Origin: Tahibacter soli | Lineage (GTDB): Bacteria; Pseudomonadota; Gammaproteobacteria; Xanthomonadales; Rhodanobacteraceae | Assembly: GCF_025717065.2 (NCBI RefSeq) | Contig: NZ_JAOVZO020000019.1 | Location: 408,086-472,085, forward strand | Direction: 5' to 3' | Length of the DNA: 64,000 nt | In this document: positions 36,559 through 46,247 of the stretch, piece by piece | How the letters are laid out: the number at the start of each line of letters is the position of its first letter | Numbering within the stretch: the stretch's first letter is position 1 | Notes under the pieces: generated by a model | Databases searched by the model: none | Seen by the model: only the letters and a program-made list of their open reading frames with translations | What the model was told of the DNA's origin: nothing | Program-made: the position numbers and the translations under genes

Positions 36559-39060
36559 TTACTTCTCAAACGGCCTGAGCAACCACCGACAAAGCGCCGG
36601 CAGGAAAATCAAAGCCGCAAACATGTTCACCACGAACATGAACGTGAGCATCAACCCCATGTCCGCCTGGAACTTCAGTTCCGAGAAGATCCACATCGCA
36701 ACGCCAACCGCGAGCGTCAGCGCGGTGTAGAAGATCGCGATGCCCGTCGTCTTCAACGCGCCGAAATACGCCTCGGTGAGCTTCGCGCCGTTCTGCATCG
36801 ATTCGCGCATTCGCGCAAAAATGTAGATCGCGTAGTCGACGCCGATGCCGACGCCGAGCGCCACCACCGTGAGCGTGTTCACCTTGAGGCCGATGTCGAG
36901 CTTCACCATCAGCGCGTGGCCGAGTTCCGTCACCAGCACCAGCGGCAGCACGATGCACAGCGCGGCCAGCGGATTGCGGAAGCTCAACAGGCACATCAGG
37001 AACACCGCGCCGTACAACAGGTACAGCATCACCGCGTCGACTTCGCGCACCTTGTCGTTGATCGCCGCCAGTACGCCGACATTGCCGGTCGCGAGGCGCA
37101 AGTTCACTTTGTCGCTATGGAACTCCTCGCCTTTTTCCGCCGCGGCCTTCGCCTCTTCGGCGATCTGCACCGCGAGGTTGACGTTGCCGCCCGACCAGGT
37201 GCCGTTCTTCTCGCGGAAATCCTTGACGGCCGCGACCACGCGGTCGATCGTCGTGGCGCGATGGTCGGACAGGAACATCATGATCGGCATCGCGCTGCAG
37301 TCGCTGTTGAGCAGGCCTGAGTCGGTCTCGAAACCCTGCGTCGCCATGCGCAGCGTATCCGGATCGCGCGGCAGCGCGCGCCAGCGCAGATTGCCTTCGT
37401 TCCAGCCCGCGTTGACGATCTTCGCGGCCATCGGCAGTGTCATCACCTGTTCGACGCCCTCGACGTTGCGCATGTGCCACGCGAAGCGGTCCATCGTTTC
37501 CATGACCGGATAGCTCGTCGTGCACGCCGACGGCTGCGCCTCGGCGATGACGTTGAGCATGTCGACGCCGAGTGCGAACTTCTCGCTGATCAGCACCGCG
37601 TCCTTGTTGTAGCGCGCCTCGGGCCGCAGCTCCGCGACACCCTTCTCGGCGTCGCCGATCATCACGCGATGGCCGTACTGCTTGGCCGCGAACCACACGG
37701 CGAGGCCGATCAGGATGATGATCGCCGCGGGGATCGGCCGCGAGAAACGCGCGAGGAACGACCAGATCTTGTCGAACTGCGTGAGCTGGCGCAGGCGGTA
37801 TTCGCGCTTGCGTTCGAGATTGCGCAACTTGCAGTACGACAGCAGCACCGGCAGCAGCACGAGGTCGGTCAGGATCGTGATCGCGACGCCGACCGTCGCG
37901 GTGATCGCGAGCTCGTAGATGATCTGGATCGGAATGATGAGGATCGTCGCAAAGCCGATGCAGCCGGCGATCAGCGCGACCGCGCCGGGCACGAGCAGCA
38001 TGCGGAACGCCAGGCGCGCGGCGGTCTGCGCGTCGACGCCGCGGCGTCCGCGCAGTTCGTCGACGGTGCCTTCTTCGAGCCCGCCGAAGAAGATTTCGCC
38101 GCGGAAGCGGTTGATCATCTGCTCGCCGTGGCTGACCGCGATCGCGAAGATCAGGAACGGCGTGAGCATGTTCATCGGGTCGATGCCGAACCCGAGCAGG
38201 CGCAGCGCGCCGAGCATCCACAGCACGGCGACGAGCGCGCAGAACACCGTCAGCGTCGCGAGCTTCACCGACGAGGAGTACAGGAACAAGAGGATCCAGG
38301 TGAACGCGATCGTGACGAAGAAGAACAGGATCACCGAGCGCGCGCCGTCGGAAATGTCGCCGACCATCTTGGCGAAGCCGATGATGTGCACCGTCGTCGT
38401 GTCGTTCTCGTACTTGGCCCGGATCGCTTCGAGCTGCGCGGCGACCTTCTGGTAGTCGAGCTTGACCTGCCCCGCGCCGCCTTCGGGCACGAGTTCGGCC
38501 CAAACCATCGCGCCGGAAAAATCCTTCGCGACGAGACGGCCGACGATGTTCGCCTTCTCGATGTTCGCGCGGATCGTCGCGAACTGTTCGCTCGTCGCTT
38601 CGAAGCCTTCGATGTTCGGCGTGAACTCCTGCGGGATGACGTTGCCGCCGGCGAAGCCGTCCTCGACGACTTCGACGAAGCGCACGTTCGGCGTGAAGAT
38701 CGAGCGGATGCGCGCTTCGTCGACGTTGTCGATCGTCTTCACGTCCTGCGTGATCTTCTCCATCGTCTGCAGGAACGGCAGGTTGAACATGTCGCCGTTC
38801 TTGTCCATCACCGCGATCAGGATGCGGTTGGCGCCGCCGAACTCGCGCTCGTAGTCGAGGAACGTGCGCATGTATTCGTGCGCGAGCGGGATCTGCTTCT
38901 TGAAGCCCGCGTCGACGCGCAGCTGCGACGCGAAGAAGCCCATCGCCGCGGTGATCAGCGCGAACAGGATCAACACCGCCATGCGGTTGCCGAAGATCAC
39001 GCGTTCGGCGAACCGGTGGAACGCGCTCGGGTTGTCAACCGCCTTGATGGAACCGGCCAT
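36559..39060 (-). CDS. MMPL/HAE3-type RND transporter
   Basis: 833 residues with the RND plan. One helix near the N-terminus (about 28-48) is followed by a periplasmic domain of ~180 residues, then a bundle of five helices (about 235-410). A second helix (about 445-463), a second periplasmic domain and a final five-helix bundle (about 655-825) complete it. The acidic residue in G-V-G-I-G-V-D-Y-A-I-Y-I of the second bundle is the usual proton-relay position. MMPL/HAE3 proteins move lipids or hopanoids rather than drugs. It lies in a minus-strand block with a Ycf48-like protein, DUF1329, DUF1302 and a lipase, which suggests a lipid substrate. Inner membrane. Confidence 0.88.
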   Translation of the reverse strand: MAGSIKAVDNPSAFHRFAERVIFGNRMAVLILFALITAAMGFFASQLRVDAGFKKQIPLAHEYMRTFLDYEREFGGANRILIAVMDKNGDMFNLPFLQTMEKITQDVKTIDNVDEARIRSIFTPNVRFVEVVEDGFAGGNVIPQEFTPNIEGFEATSEQFATIRANIEKANIVGRLVAKDFSGAMVWAELVPEGGAGQVKLDYQKVAAQLEAIRAKYENDTTTVHIIGFAKMVGDISDGARSVILFFFVTIAFTWILLFLYSSSVKLATLTVFCALVAVLWMLGALRLLGFGIDPMNMLTPFLIFAIAVSHGEQMINRFRGEIFFGGLEEGTVDELRGRRGVDAQTAARLAFRMLLVPGAVALIAGCIGFATILIIPIQIIYELAITATVGVAITILTDLVLLPVLLSYCKLRNLERKREYRLRQLTQFDKIWSFLARFSRPIPAAIIILIGLAVWFAAKQYGHRVMIGDAEKGVAELRPEARYNKDAVLISEKFALGVDMLNVIAEAQPSACTTSYPVMETMDRFAWHMRNVEGVEQVMTLPMAAKIVNAGWNEGNLRWRALPRDPDTLRMATQGFETDSGLLNSDCSAMPIMMFLSDHRATTIDRVVAAVKDFREKNGTWSGGNVNLAVQIAEEAKAAAEKGEEFHSDKVNLRLATGNVGVLAAINDKVREVDAVMLYLLYGAVFLMCLLSFRNPLAALCIVLPLVLVTELGHALMVKLDIGLKVNTLTVVALGVGIGVDYAIYIFARMRESMQNGAKLTEAYFGALKTTGIAIFYTALTLAVGVAMWIFSELKFQADMGLMLTFMFVVNMFAALIFLPALCRWLLRPFEK

Positions 39061-39120
39061 GCTCTTTCCCCTGCTGGTCGTCGTGCGCGCCTTCCCCCGG
39101 CGCGGACGGTGGTCGTTCGT

Positions 39121-40284
39121 TTATTGCTTCGGCTGGTAGCGCGCGATGCCGTTCTCGCCGGCGACGACGAACGCCGCGCCGCCCTCGATCGGCAGGATCG
39201 CCGCCAGCGCGCCGGCCGGCTGCACCGTGCCCGCCTTGAACGCCTCGTTCGCCGAGCGTCGCAGGAGCACCAGACCGTTCGCGCCGACGATTGCCGCGCC
39301 GCCGTTGGCGAGTTTCGCGCCGCCGAGCAGCGACAGTTCGGTCGCGGTCGGCACTTCGCGCCAGGTGTCGCCGAGATCGTCGGTTTCGAACGCGTGGCCG
39401 CGCAGGCCGAACACCATCGCGCGCTGGCCGTCGAAACCGATCGCGCCGAACATCGAACCGTCGTAGGGCAGCTTGCCGCGCTGCCACGTCTTGCCGGCGT
39501 CGCGCGAACGCATGATGCTGCCGCGCTCGGCCGCGATCAGCAGCGAGCCGTCGCTCGTGCGCGCGATCGCGTTGAAATGCGGCTCGTCCTCGTCGCCGAT
39601 CTTCAGTTCTTCTTTGGAAAACGTCCAACTTTCCTTGCCGTCGCCGCCGGCGGGTTTCGCGTCGGCGGCCGGCGTCGCGGCCGCGAGTATCTGCCGCTGC
39701 GTCCACGTCGCGCCGCCGTCGCTCGTTTCGAGGAACAGGCTGTAGGCGCCGACCGCGATGCCGTGCGTCTCGTCGGTGAACAGCACGTCGAGCAGCGGCG
39801 CACCGTGGCGCGCGTCGTCGGCGGCGCTGTCGGCGCCCGGCGGCTGCCACGGGTCCTTGCGCTGCAGGGTCCAGTTTTCGCCGCCGTCGCTGCTCGCAAT
39901 GATCACGCCGTCACGGCCGACCGCCCACACCTTGTCGCCGGCGGCGGCGACCGCGGTGAGCGTCGCCCGCGTCGGCACCTGCGCGGCCTGGCGCCACTGC
40001 GTGCGGTCGTCGGACAACAGCACCACGCCGTTTTCGCCGACGGCGATCGCGCGCTTGCCGGACTCGACGTAGTCGAGCAGCAGCGACTGCGTCGCGAGCG
40101 GCACTTTTTCGGCGGCGCTGGTCGACGGCTCGGGCCACGCCACGGCGGCGGGCGGCGCCGCAGCGGCGGCGTCGGCGGCTTTTTCCTGCGCCGCGGCGGT
40201 GCCGGCGACGGCAAGACACAGCGCGCCGAGCATGAGTCCCTGAAGGACGATCCGCCGCGTTCGGAAATTCTGCGTTCGACTCAT
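39121..40284 (-). CDS. Secreted Ycf48-like beta-propeller protein
   Basis: 387 residues. Signal peptide about 1-32 (L-M-L-G-A-L-C-L-A-V-A-G-T-A-A-A). An Ala/Pro linker leads to a seven-bladed propeller of Ycf48/BNR type. Repeated phrases such as V-G-x-x-G-V-V/I-L/I-x-S-x-D-G-G-x-N/T-W mark the blades. In cyanobacteria Ycf48 helps assemble photosystem II. The bacterial members beside DUF1329/DUF1302/RND genes are uncharacterised accessory proteins. It ends 60 bases before the RND transporter gene and probably works with it in the periplasm. A REPIN element separates it from DUF1329 upstream. Confidence 0.82.
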   Translation of the reverse strand: MSRTQNFRTRRIVLQGLMLGALCLAVAGTAAAQEKAADAAAAAPPAAVAWPEPSTSAAEKVPLATQSLLLDYVESGKRAIAVGENGVVLLSDDRTQWRQAAQVPTRATLTAVAAAGDKVWAVGRDGVIIASSDGGENWTLQRKDPWQPPGADSAADDARHGAPLLDVLFTDETHGIAVGAYSLFLETSDGGATWTQRQILAAATPAADAKPAGGDGKESWTFSKEELKIGDEDEPHFNAIARTSDGSLLIAAERGSIMRSRDAGKTWQRGKLPYDGSMFGAIGFDGQRAMVFGLRGHAFETDDLGDTWREVPTATELSLLGGAKLANGGAAIVGANGLVLLRRSANEAFKAGTVQPAGALAAILPIEGGAAFVVAGENGIARYQPKQ

Positions 40285-40440
40285 CGAATGCTACCCCTGG
40301 CTTGGGGCGGTTCGCGCCGCCCGATGCGAAGCTTGCCAACGTATACATTGGCCGAAACTGCCGCGGTGGCGGATTCGGCACCGGTCCAACCTTAGCGCAA
40401 TCCGGCGTTGGGGCGGAATGCGTTTTTGCGGGGATTTGAG

Positions 40441-40578
40441 CCCTCTCCCCCAAGCGCATCGCGCTTGGGGGAGAGGGTTGGGTGAGGGGGCGACGCCACG
40501 CACCTCGTCGACGACAAGGAAAACCCAGGCGCCCCCCTCACCCCATCCCTCTCCCCCGCAGGCCTGCGGGGGAGAGGG
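40441..40578. repeat. REPIN-type double hairpin (copy 2)
   Basis: Left hairpin CCCTCTCCCCCAAGCGC with its complement at 40441-40476. Right hairpin CCCTCTCCCCCGCAGG with its complement at 40547-40578. GGGTGAGGGGGC and GCCCCCCTCACCCC lie inside as an inverted pair. It closely matches copy 1 (12314-12453) in arms and total length but not in spacer sequence. It occupies the 402-base gap 40285-40686 inside the minus-strand block; the rest of that gap shows no gene. It may reduce read-through between DUF1329 and the Ycf48-like gene. Confidence 0.85.
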
Positions 40579-40686
40579 AGCCGCACGATTGCGCGCCACT
40601 CACATCTGGAAAAGCCCCAAAAAAATCAGCCGCCCCGATGAAGAAGGCGGCTGATCGATTCGCACGAACCCGGCAACGTTCGACGC

Positions 40687-42072
40687 TTACTGGAAGCCGC
40701 GCTGGCGCAGCGACTGCGGCGTGAACATTTCCGGCGTCGTCTGGTACGAGAAGTCGTACATCGCTTCCTGGTTGTCGAGGCCCGACACGATGTAGCGGCC
40801 CGACTTCAGGTCGTGATGCGTTTCCAGCGTCGACCAGAACAGCGGCACTTCGTAGTAGTTGACGCTCGGCGCCTCGGAATAGCGCCACAGCTTCAACTGG
40901 CTGTCGTAGTGGTCCATCGTCAGGATCTGCCAGCTGTCCTCGTCGATGTAGAACGTACGGCGCGGATTGATGTGGCGCTGGCCGGCCTTGAGCGTCGCCT
41001 CGACCACGTGCACGCGATGCAGCTCGTAGCGCAGGAGGTCGGGATTGATGAAGCCCGGCTTGACCAGGTCGTCGATCTTCGTCTTGTCGCTGTGCGCCTT
41101 GTACGAGTTGTACGGGACGTACATTTCGCGCTTGCCGACGTACTTCCAGTCGTAACGGTCCATCGCGCCGTTGTACATGTCGGTCTGGTCGTTCGTGCGC
41201 AGGCCGTCCGACGCCGTGCCCGGATTGTCGTAGGCGACGTTCGGCGCGCGGCGCACGCGCCGCTGGCCCGGGTTGTACACCCACGCCTGACGCGGCTCCT
41301 TCTTGGAGTCCAGCGTTTCGTGCACGAGCAGCACCTGGCCCGCCAGGCGCGGCGGCGACACCACTTCCTGGTAGAAGTAGATGAGGATGTTGTTGATGTC
41401 CTTGAGCGTGTTGCCCTGCTTGTAGTACAGGCCCAGGAGCTCTTCCTTGATGCGCGTGAGCGTGTAGCTGCCGGTCGGCGTCGGATTCGCCTGGTCGGCC
41501 CAGCGCTGCGCGGCCACGCCCTTGAACTTCAGCTTGTGATTCCAGATCGCCTCGTAGCCCGCCTTGACCGGGTCCTTGTCGAGGATCGGAAACGGCACGC
41601 CCTCGGCGACGCCGTCGACGCCTTCGCCGTCGTCGACGAGCTCGCCCGTCGTCGCGTTCTTGATCGTCATTTCATAGTTGCGCGCCGGGTACGACGCGCT
41701 GCGGCGCGTCGGATACACGACCATCTTCCAGTTCGGATACTTCTCGAACATCGCGATCTGGCCGGCGCTGATCTTGTCGCCGTATTCCTTGTAGTTCTGC
41801 GCGGTGACCGAGAACAACGGCTTGTCGTCGGCGTACGGGTCGGGATGATGGTCGCCGATCTTGTAGCCCGCGGGCGGCTTGGTGACGCCGCCGGTCCACT
41901 CGGGGATCGTGCCGTCCTTGTTGCCCGCGCGCTCGGCGCCCATCGGCGTCAACGGCGTGCCGGTAGCGCCGAGCTTGGCCGCTTCCTGCGGGCTGACCTT
42001 CGCGATCGCCGCGGTAGACACCACGGCGGCCGCCACGAAGGCCGCGAGACTCGCTTTCTTACGCATCGTCAT
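40687..42072 (-). CDS. DUF1329 periplasmic protein
   Basis: 461 residues, with a signal peptide (A-S-L-A-A-F-V-A-A-A-V-V-S-T-A-A-I-A, cleavage near A-K). It has DUF1329 family phrases: A-A-K-L-G-x-x-x-T-P-x-G-A-E-x-A-G-N, W-V-Y-N-P-G-Q-R-R-V-R-R-A-P and D-M-Y-N-G-A-x-D-R-Y-D-W. The fold of this family, as I recall, is related to the LolA/LolB lipid-binding beta-sheet, so lipid binding in the periplasm is a reasonable inference. It is 21 bases after the DUF1302 gene, the usual pairing of these two families. GGAGG precedes the ATG at 42072. Confidence 0.9.
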   Translation of the reverse strand: MTMRKKASLAAFVAAAVVSTAAIAKVSPQEAAKLGATGTPLTPMGAERAGNKDGTIPEWTGGVTKPPAGYKIGDHHPDPYADDKPLFSVTAQNYKEYGDKISAGQIAMFEKYPNWKMVVYPTRRSASYPARNYEMTIKNATTGELVDDGEGVDGVAEGVPFPILDKDPVKAGYEAIWNHKLKFKGVAAQRWADQANPTPTGSYTLTRIKEELLGLYYKQGNTLKDINNILIYFYQEVVSPPRLAGQVLLVHETLDSKKEPRQAWVYNPGQRRVRRAPNVAYDNPGTASDGLRTNDQTDMYNGAMDRYDWKYVGKREMYVPYNSYKAHSDKTKIDDLVKPGFINPDLLRYELHRVHVVEATLKAGQRHINPRRTFYIDEDSWQILTMDHYDSQLKLWRYSEAPSVNYYEVPLFWSTLETHHDLKSGRYIVSGLDNQEAMYDFSYQTTPEMFTPQSLRQRGFQ

Positions 42073-42093
42073 GAAATTCCTCCCGCGTAACGC

Positions 42094-43986
42094 TTAGAAC
42101 GAATACTTGACCGAGAACGCGACGAAATCGCGATCGCTGATCAAGTTGTAGTCGCCGCCGCCGAAGAAGTTGGTGTACGACAGGTCGAACGCCAACGAGT
42201 TGAGATAGTTGGCTTCGGCGCCGATCGTGACCGACTTGCGGCCCTTCAGGAAGCTGCCGCCGGGGCCCGGCGTGCGGCCGTTCACGTCATGATTGAACGC
42301 GATACGCGGAGACAGCGTGTACGAGCTGCCGAACGCGTTGTTGTAGTCCGAGCGCACCGCGAGGCGGTAGCCCCACGAAAACGCCGTGCAGAAGCCCTGC
42401 TGCGTGATCGGGTTGCGGCCCGAGCCCGTGTTCACGTCCGCGCCGCCGCCGGCGTCGGTGCCGTCGCACTGGTAGCGCATGACCGACGGATCGGGCAGAT
42501 CCCACACGTTGTTGAAGCCGACTTCGCCGACCACCGCCACCTGGTCGGACGCGAGCCAGTTGCCCGGTCCGAACAGCTTCGTCGCGGTGAACTGCAGCTG
42601 CGACACCTTGTGGCGTTCCCAGCCGCGGATCTCGGTCGCCGGCCCGTAGCTGCCGAGCTGGCTCTGGAAGCGCAGGTACGGCGCCGGCAGCAGCACGTTG
42701 AGCGGCGACAGCGCCGCGAACAGAAGTTCGACGTCGTCGATCTGCAGCGGCTGGTTCGGGCGGTACGACAACTCGCCCTGCAGCGCGATGCCGCTGCCTT
42801 CGAGCTGCGTGTTGAAGCTGATGCCGTACAGGCGGATGTCTTCCGGATACTCGGCGAAGTAGCGGCCGGTCGTCGGCGACTGGCTGTTGAGCGAGATGCC
42901 CGACAGCAGCGGCAGACGGCTGTGGTAGTTCATCGCGTAGAAGCTGAACTCGGTGTTGGCGAGCCAGTCGGCGAGATAGTTCAGGCGGAAGCCGTACTGG
43001 CCCGAGTTCTTCGCGAAGCGGTCCGGCGCGCGCGGCACCGCGACGCCGCACGACGTGGCGCGCAGCGCCGGCGGGATGTTGTTGTCGGTGCCGTTGGTGC
43101 CGTAGCAGTAGCCGTAGTAGAAGTCCGGATTCACGACCGGTTGCGGAATCGTGCCGAAGTTCAACATCACGTAGGTGCCGCCGAGCGACGCGAAGTCGTT
43201 CGTCGAGAAGTACGTGCCGACCGGATCGGGATCGGTCTGTTCGAACTCGAACAGGTAGAACGCTTCGGCCGACAGGCTGTCGGTGAAGTTGAGCGAACCC
43301 CAGATCATGTTGACCGGCAGGAACGCTTCTTTCAGTTCGGCGCCGGCGACGCGCAGCTTCGACACGTCGATCGGATTGATCGAGTTGATGCCGCCCTGGA
43401 TGAACGTGCTTTCGCCCCAGCTGACGACCTGCTGGCCCAGACGGATCGAACCGTTCTTGCCGCCGATGTCGAAGTTGTGGAACAGGAACGCGTCGAGGAT
43501 CTTCGCGTCCTTGCCGACCTTGTCGCGCGCGATTTCCGACAGGTTGTAGCGGTTGACGTTCTCCCAGTCGTAGAACGTGTAGCCGCGAACGAACATGCCG
43601 GTGTTGGCGCCGTACATGAGGTTGAGCTCGATCGTCGCCTTCACCGCGTTGGAGAAGACGTCGCCGTCCTTGTACGCGAGGTCGCCGTCGTCGAAGTTGA
43701 CCGAGTAGCGGCCTCGCGCGGCACGCTGTTCGGGGCTGCCGAGCGTGAACGGCGGCACGCCGACGAGCGGATTGAACTGCGCCTTGCCGATGAGATCGGG
43801 GTCCTGCGACGCCACGCGCCACGACACGCCGTAGGTGACCGTCGTGTTGACCGTGCCGTGCAGGCCGTCCTGGTTGCCGAACTCGAACGCCTGGGCGGCC
43901 GGCACGATCGCCGCGGCGCCGAGCGCGAACGCGACGGCGGCGGCGATGGGACGCAGGCCCGAGCGGGGTTTGCTGTGCTTCTTCAT
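42094..43986 (-). CDS. DUF1302 outer-membrane beta-barrel protein
   Basis: 630 residues. Signal peptide about 1-33 (A-A-A-V-A-F-A-L-G-A-A-A-I-V-P-A-A-Q-A). Family phrases: G-T-V-N-T-T-V-T-Y-G-V-S-W-R-V, G-Q-Q-V-V-S-W-G-E-S-T-F and G-I-N-S-I-N-P-I-D-V-S. Alternating aromatic/polar strands run to the end, which has the barrel-type C-terminal phenylalanine (F-S-V-K-Y-S-F). It is predicted to be a 16-20 stranded outer-membrane channel, probably for hydrophobic substrates given its neighbours. It lies between the lipase (28 bases upstream) and DUF1329 genes on the same strand. Confidence 0.9.
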   Translation of the reverse strand: MKKHSKPRSGLRPIAAAVAFALGAAAIVPAAQAFEFGNQDGLHGTVNTTVTYGVSWRVASQDPDLIGKAQFNPLVGVPPFTLGSPEQRAARGRYSVNFDDGDLAYKDGDVFSNAVKATIELNLMYGANTGMFVRGYTFYDWENVNRYNLSEIARDKVGKDAKILDAFLFHNFDIGGKNGSIRLGQQVVSWGESTFIQGGINSINPIDVSKLRVAGAELKEAFLPVNMIWGSLNFTDSLSAEAFYLFEFEQTDPDPVGTYFSTNDFASLGGTYVMLNFGTIPQPVVNPDFYYGYCYGTNGTDNNIPPALRATSCGVAVPRAPDRFAKNSGQYGFRLNYLADWLANTEFSFYAMNYHSRLPLLSGISLNSQSPTTGRYFAEYPEDIRLYGISFNTQLEGSGIALQGELSYRPNQPLQIDDVELLFAALSPLNVLLPAPYLRFQSQLGSYGPATEIRGWERHKVSQLQFTATKLFGPGNWLASDQVAVVGEVGFNNVWDLPDPSVMRYQCDGTDAGGGADVNTGSGRNPITQQGFCTAFSWGYRLAVRSDYNNAFGSSYTLSPRIAFNHDVNGRTPGPGGSFLKGRKSVTIGAEANYLNSLAFDLSYTNFFGGGDYNLISDRDFVAFSVKYSF

Positions 43987-44014
43987 GATGGTTGTTCCCC
44001 TAGTCCCGATTCGG

Positions 44015-46204
44015 TTACTGCGTCTTGATGACCGACGTGTCGGTGATCTGCACCGCCTGGCCGCGCGACAGCAGGAAGCTCGCCATCTCGCGCTGCATTT
44101 CGGTCGTCGCCGCGGCGGATGTCGCCGGATTGAGCAGCGAGCCGTGGTCGCCCTGCGTGAAGCGCACCGCGCCGCGCAGCGGCGCGCCCTGCGCGCTGGC
44201 GCTCAGCGAAGCGAGGCTCAACGCGCGAATCAACGGCTCGGTGCCGGACGTCGGCGAGGTCGCCACCGCGTTCGGAATCACCTGGTCGGGCTTGACCGCG
44301 CCGCCGCCGACGACTTCATGCAGCAGCACCGCCTTGCCGGCGAGCGCGAAAGCGGTATTGACCGGATCGGCCGAGTCGATGACCTGCTGCGCGGCGCCGA
44401 AGAAGCGGTCGTAGTTCGGCGTGCCCGGCTGCAGGCCGGAGGCACCGAGACCGGCGACGATCGGCGGGCCGAACGTCGGCGACGCCTCGAGCATGCGGGC
44501 GATGCCGCCGCCCGGCACGGAGAGCAGCGCGACGTTGATCTTCGCGTCGAACGCCGCGAAGCTCGTGCCGATGATCGAGCCGAGCGACTGGCCGACGAAG
44601 AACACCGACGAGCCGTCGAAGTCGGCGCCTTCGACGCCGTCGTAACTCAGCGTCGGAATCGCGCGCGACAGCGAGAACAGGTCGACGATCGCCTGGCGGA
44701 TGTTGTCGCGCGAGGTGAGCAGGCTCGACAGGTTGATGAAGTACGCGCCGGAGCCGTCGATGACGCCGTCCGGGCAGATCGGCGACGTGGCGCCGGTCGG
44801 GCAGCCGCCGCCCGGTCCCTTGATGTCGAGGTTGAACGTGCGCTCGTGCGCGCCGGTCGCCGCGAGCGGCGTGTTTTCGATCTTGAGCGGGCTCGCCGGA
44901 TCGACGATGCCGTGCAGCGGCGTGTCGATGGCGATGACCGCGAAGCCCTGCGACGCGAGCGTCTGCGCGATCGCGAACGCGTCGGTGCGGTTGCGCGTGA
45001 TGCCGTGCTGGAAGATCACGATCGGCCAGCCGGCGGCCGGACGCGTCTTGCCGGACGCGGCGTTCGGCACGGTCAGCAGCACCGGAATCGTCTCGGTCTT
45101 CGTCGCGACCGGGAACGGATTGGCGAACGTCACGTTCGTCGAGGTCGGCGACAGGCCGGCCTGGTTGAAAGGCGGCACGTAGGCGCCGGGCGCGGCCTTC
45201 CAGAAGCCGGACAGCACGCCGCCCGGGTTGTTGTTGCTGACCGCGGCGGTCTGGTAGTACGGCACGTCGAGCGTGCCGATGAACACGTCGGCGATCGGCG
45301 CGAGGCCGAGGCCGAGGTTGCCGAGCGTCAGGCCCGTCGGCGCGAGGCGCGCGAGCGGCGGCGGCAGCTGCGCGACCTTGCCGGCCGCCTGCTGCAGCAC
45401 CGGCGTGATGCCCTGCGTCGTGGCGACCCAGGTAACGACGACCTTGTCGGGCGTGACGCCCTGGCCGTTCGCCGCGGCGAGATGCGAATTGGTCAGCTGG
45501 CGCAGCGGTTCGAGCGAGCACGCGGTCGCGGCCGGCAGCAGCGGCTCGGTCGAGGCGCCGTTGACGCACAGCGGGCTCGTGCGCTTGGTCAGGAAGTACG
45601 TCTGGTCCGGCGTCGCGTCGTTGCCGTTCTCGTCGGTGATCGCGGTCGTGGCGACCGCCATGTAGCTCGTCAGCTGCTTGAGCGGACGCGTCGGCACGAT
45701 CGCGATCGTGCGGCCGGTCGTGTCGGACGACACCGGCGCGATCACGTAGTCGGCCGGCGAGGCCAGTTCGCGCGTGACGCCGGTGACGCCGCCGCCGGGG
45801 CCCGTCAGCGAGACTTCGAACACGCGCAGCGACGCGCCGGCGACGATCGTCGCAAGCTTCGGCTTGGCGCTGAACTGCAGCGTCCACGGCGCGGTGGTGC
45901 TCCAGCCGTCGAGCGCGTTCACGGCGACCTGCGGATCGCCGGTGTTGTTCGGGTCGGCGACCGGGATGTTCAGCGTCAGGTCGGTGGTGCCCGACAGCAG
46001 CAGATTGTTCGGCAGCGGGATCACGCGCTGCGCCGGATCGGCGTTGCCCGGATCGAAGCGTGCCGCGATGACGCCGGTGACGGGATTGCCGTTGCCGTTG
46101 GTCGGCGGCGGCGTGGCGACGGCGCGCGGGCTGTTGCTGCCCCCGCCGCAAGCGGAAAGCAGCACGGACGACAACGCCAATGCCAAACTCATTCGGGGCA
46201 GCAT
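44015..46204 (-). CDS. Extracellular lipase lipoprotein (Pla-1/cef, VolA-like)
   Basis: 729 residues. Lipoprotein signal L-S-S-V-L-L-S-A-C-G-G-G-S with the lipobox Cys near residue 19. The N-terminal half (about 40-330) is a beta-rich virulence-lipase N-terminal-type domain (I-P-L-P-N-N-L-L...A-L-D-G-W-S-T). The C-terminal alpha/beta-hydrolase has the oxyanion-hole region I-F-Q-H-G-I-T-R-N and nucleophile elbow G-Q-S540-L-G. In Vibrio, VolA is a surface-exposed lysophospholipase. Here the protein is likely outer-membrane anchored and hydrolyses lipids. It is the first gene of the lipid block. AAGGA precedes the ATG at 46204; the longer frame from 46297 has no lipobox at its N-terminus. Confidence 0.88.
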   Translation of the reverse strand: MLPRMSLALALSSVLLSACGGGSNSPRAVATPPPTNGNGNPVTGVIAARFDPGNADPAQRVIPLPNNLLLSGTTDLTLNIPVADPNNTGDPQVAVNALDGWSTTAPWTLQFSAKPKLATIVAGASLRVFEVSLTGPGGGVTGVTRELASPADYVIAPVSSDTTGRTIAIVPTRPLKQLTSYMAVATTAITDENGNDATPDQTYFLTKRTSPLCVNGASTEPLLPAATACSLEPLRQLTNSHLAAANGQGVTPDKVVVTWVATTQGITPVLQQAAGKVAQLPPPLARLAPTGLTLGNLGLGLAPIADVFIGTLDVPYYQTAAVSNNNPGGVLSGFWKAAPGAYVPPFNQAGLSPTSTNVTFANPFPVATKTETIPVLLTVPNAASGKTRPAAGWPIVIFQHGITRNRTDAFAIAQTLASQGFAVIAIDTPLHGIVDPASPLKIENTPLAATGAHERTFNLDIKGPGGGCPTGATSPICPDGVIDGSGAYFINLSSLLTSRDNIRQAIVDLFSLSRAIPTLSYDGVEGADFDGSSVFFVGQSLGSIIGTSFAAFDAKINVALLSVPGGGIARMLEASPTFGPPIVAGLGASGLQPGTPNYDRFFGAAQQVIDSADPVNTAFALAGKAVLLHEVVGGGAVKPDQVIPNAVATSPTSGTEPLIRALSLASLSASAQGAPLRGAVRFTQGDHGSLLNPATSAAATTEMQREMASFLLSRGQAVQITDTSVIKTQ

Positions 46205-46247
46205 AAGGGATTCCTTCTCGCGGACTTGGAGCGACGGGGCGCGTCGT

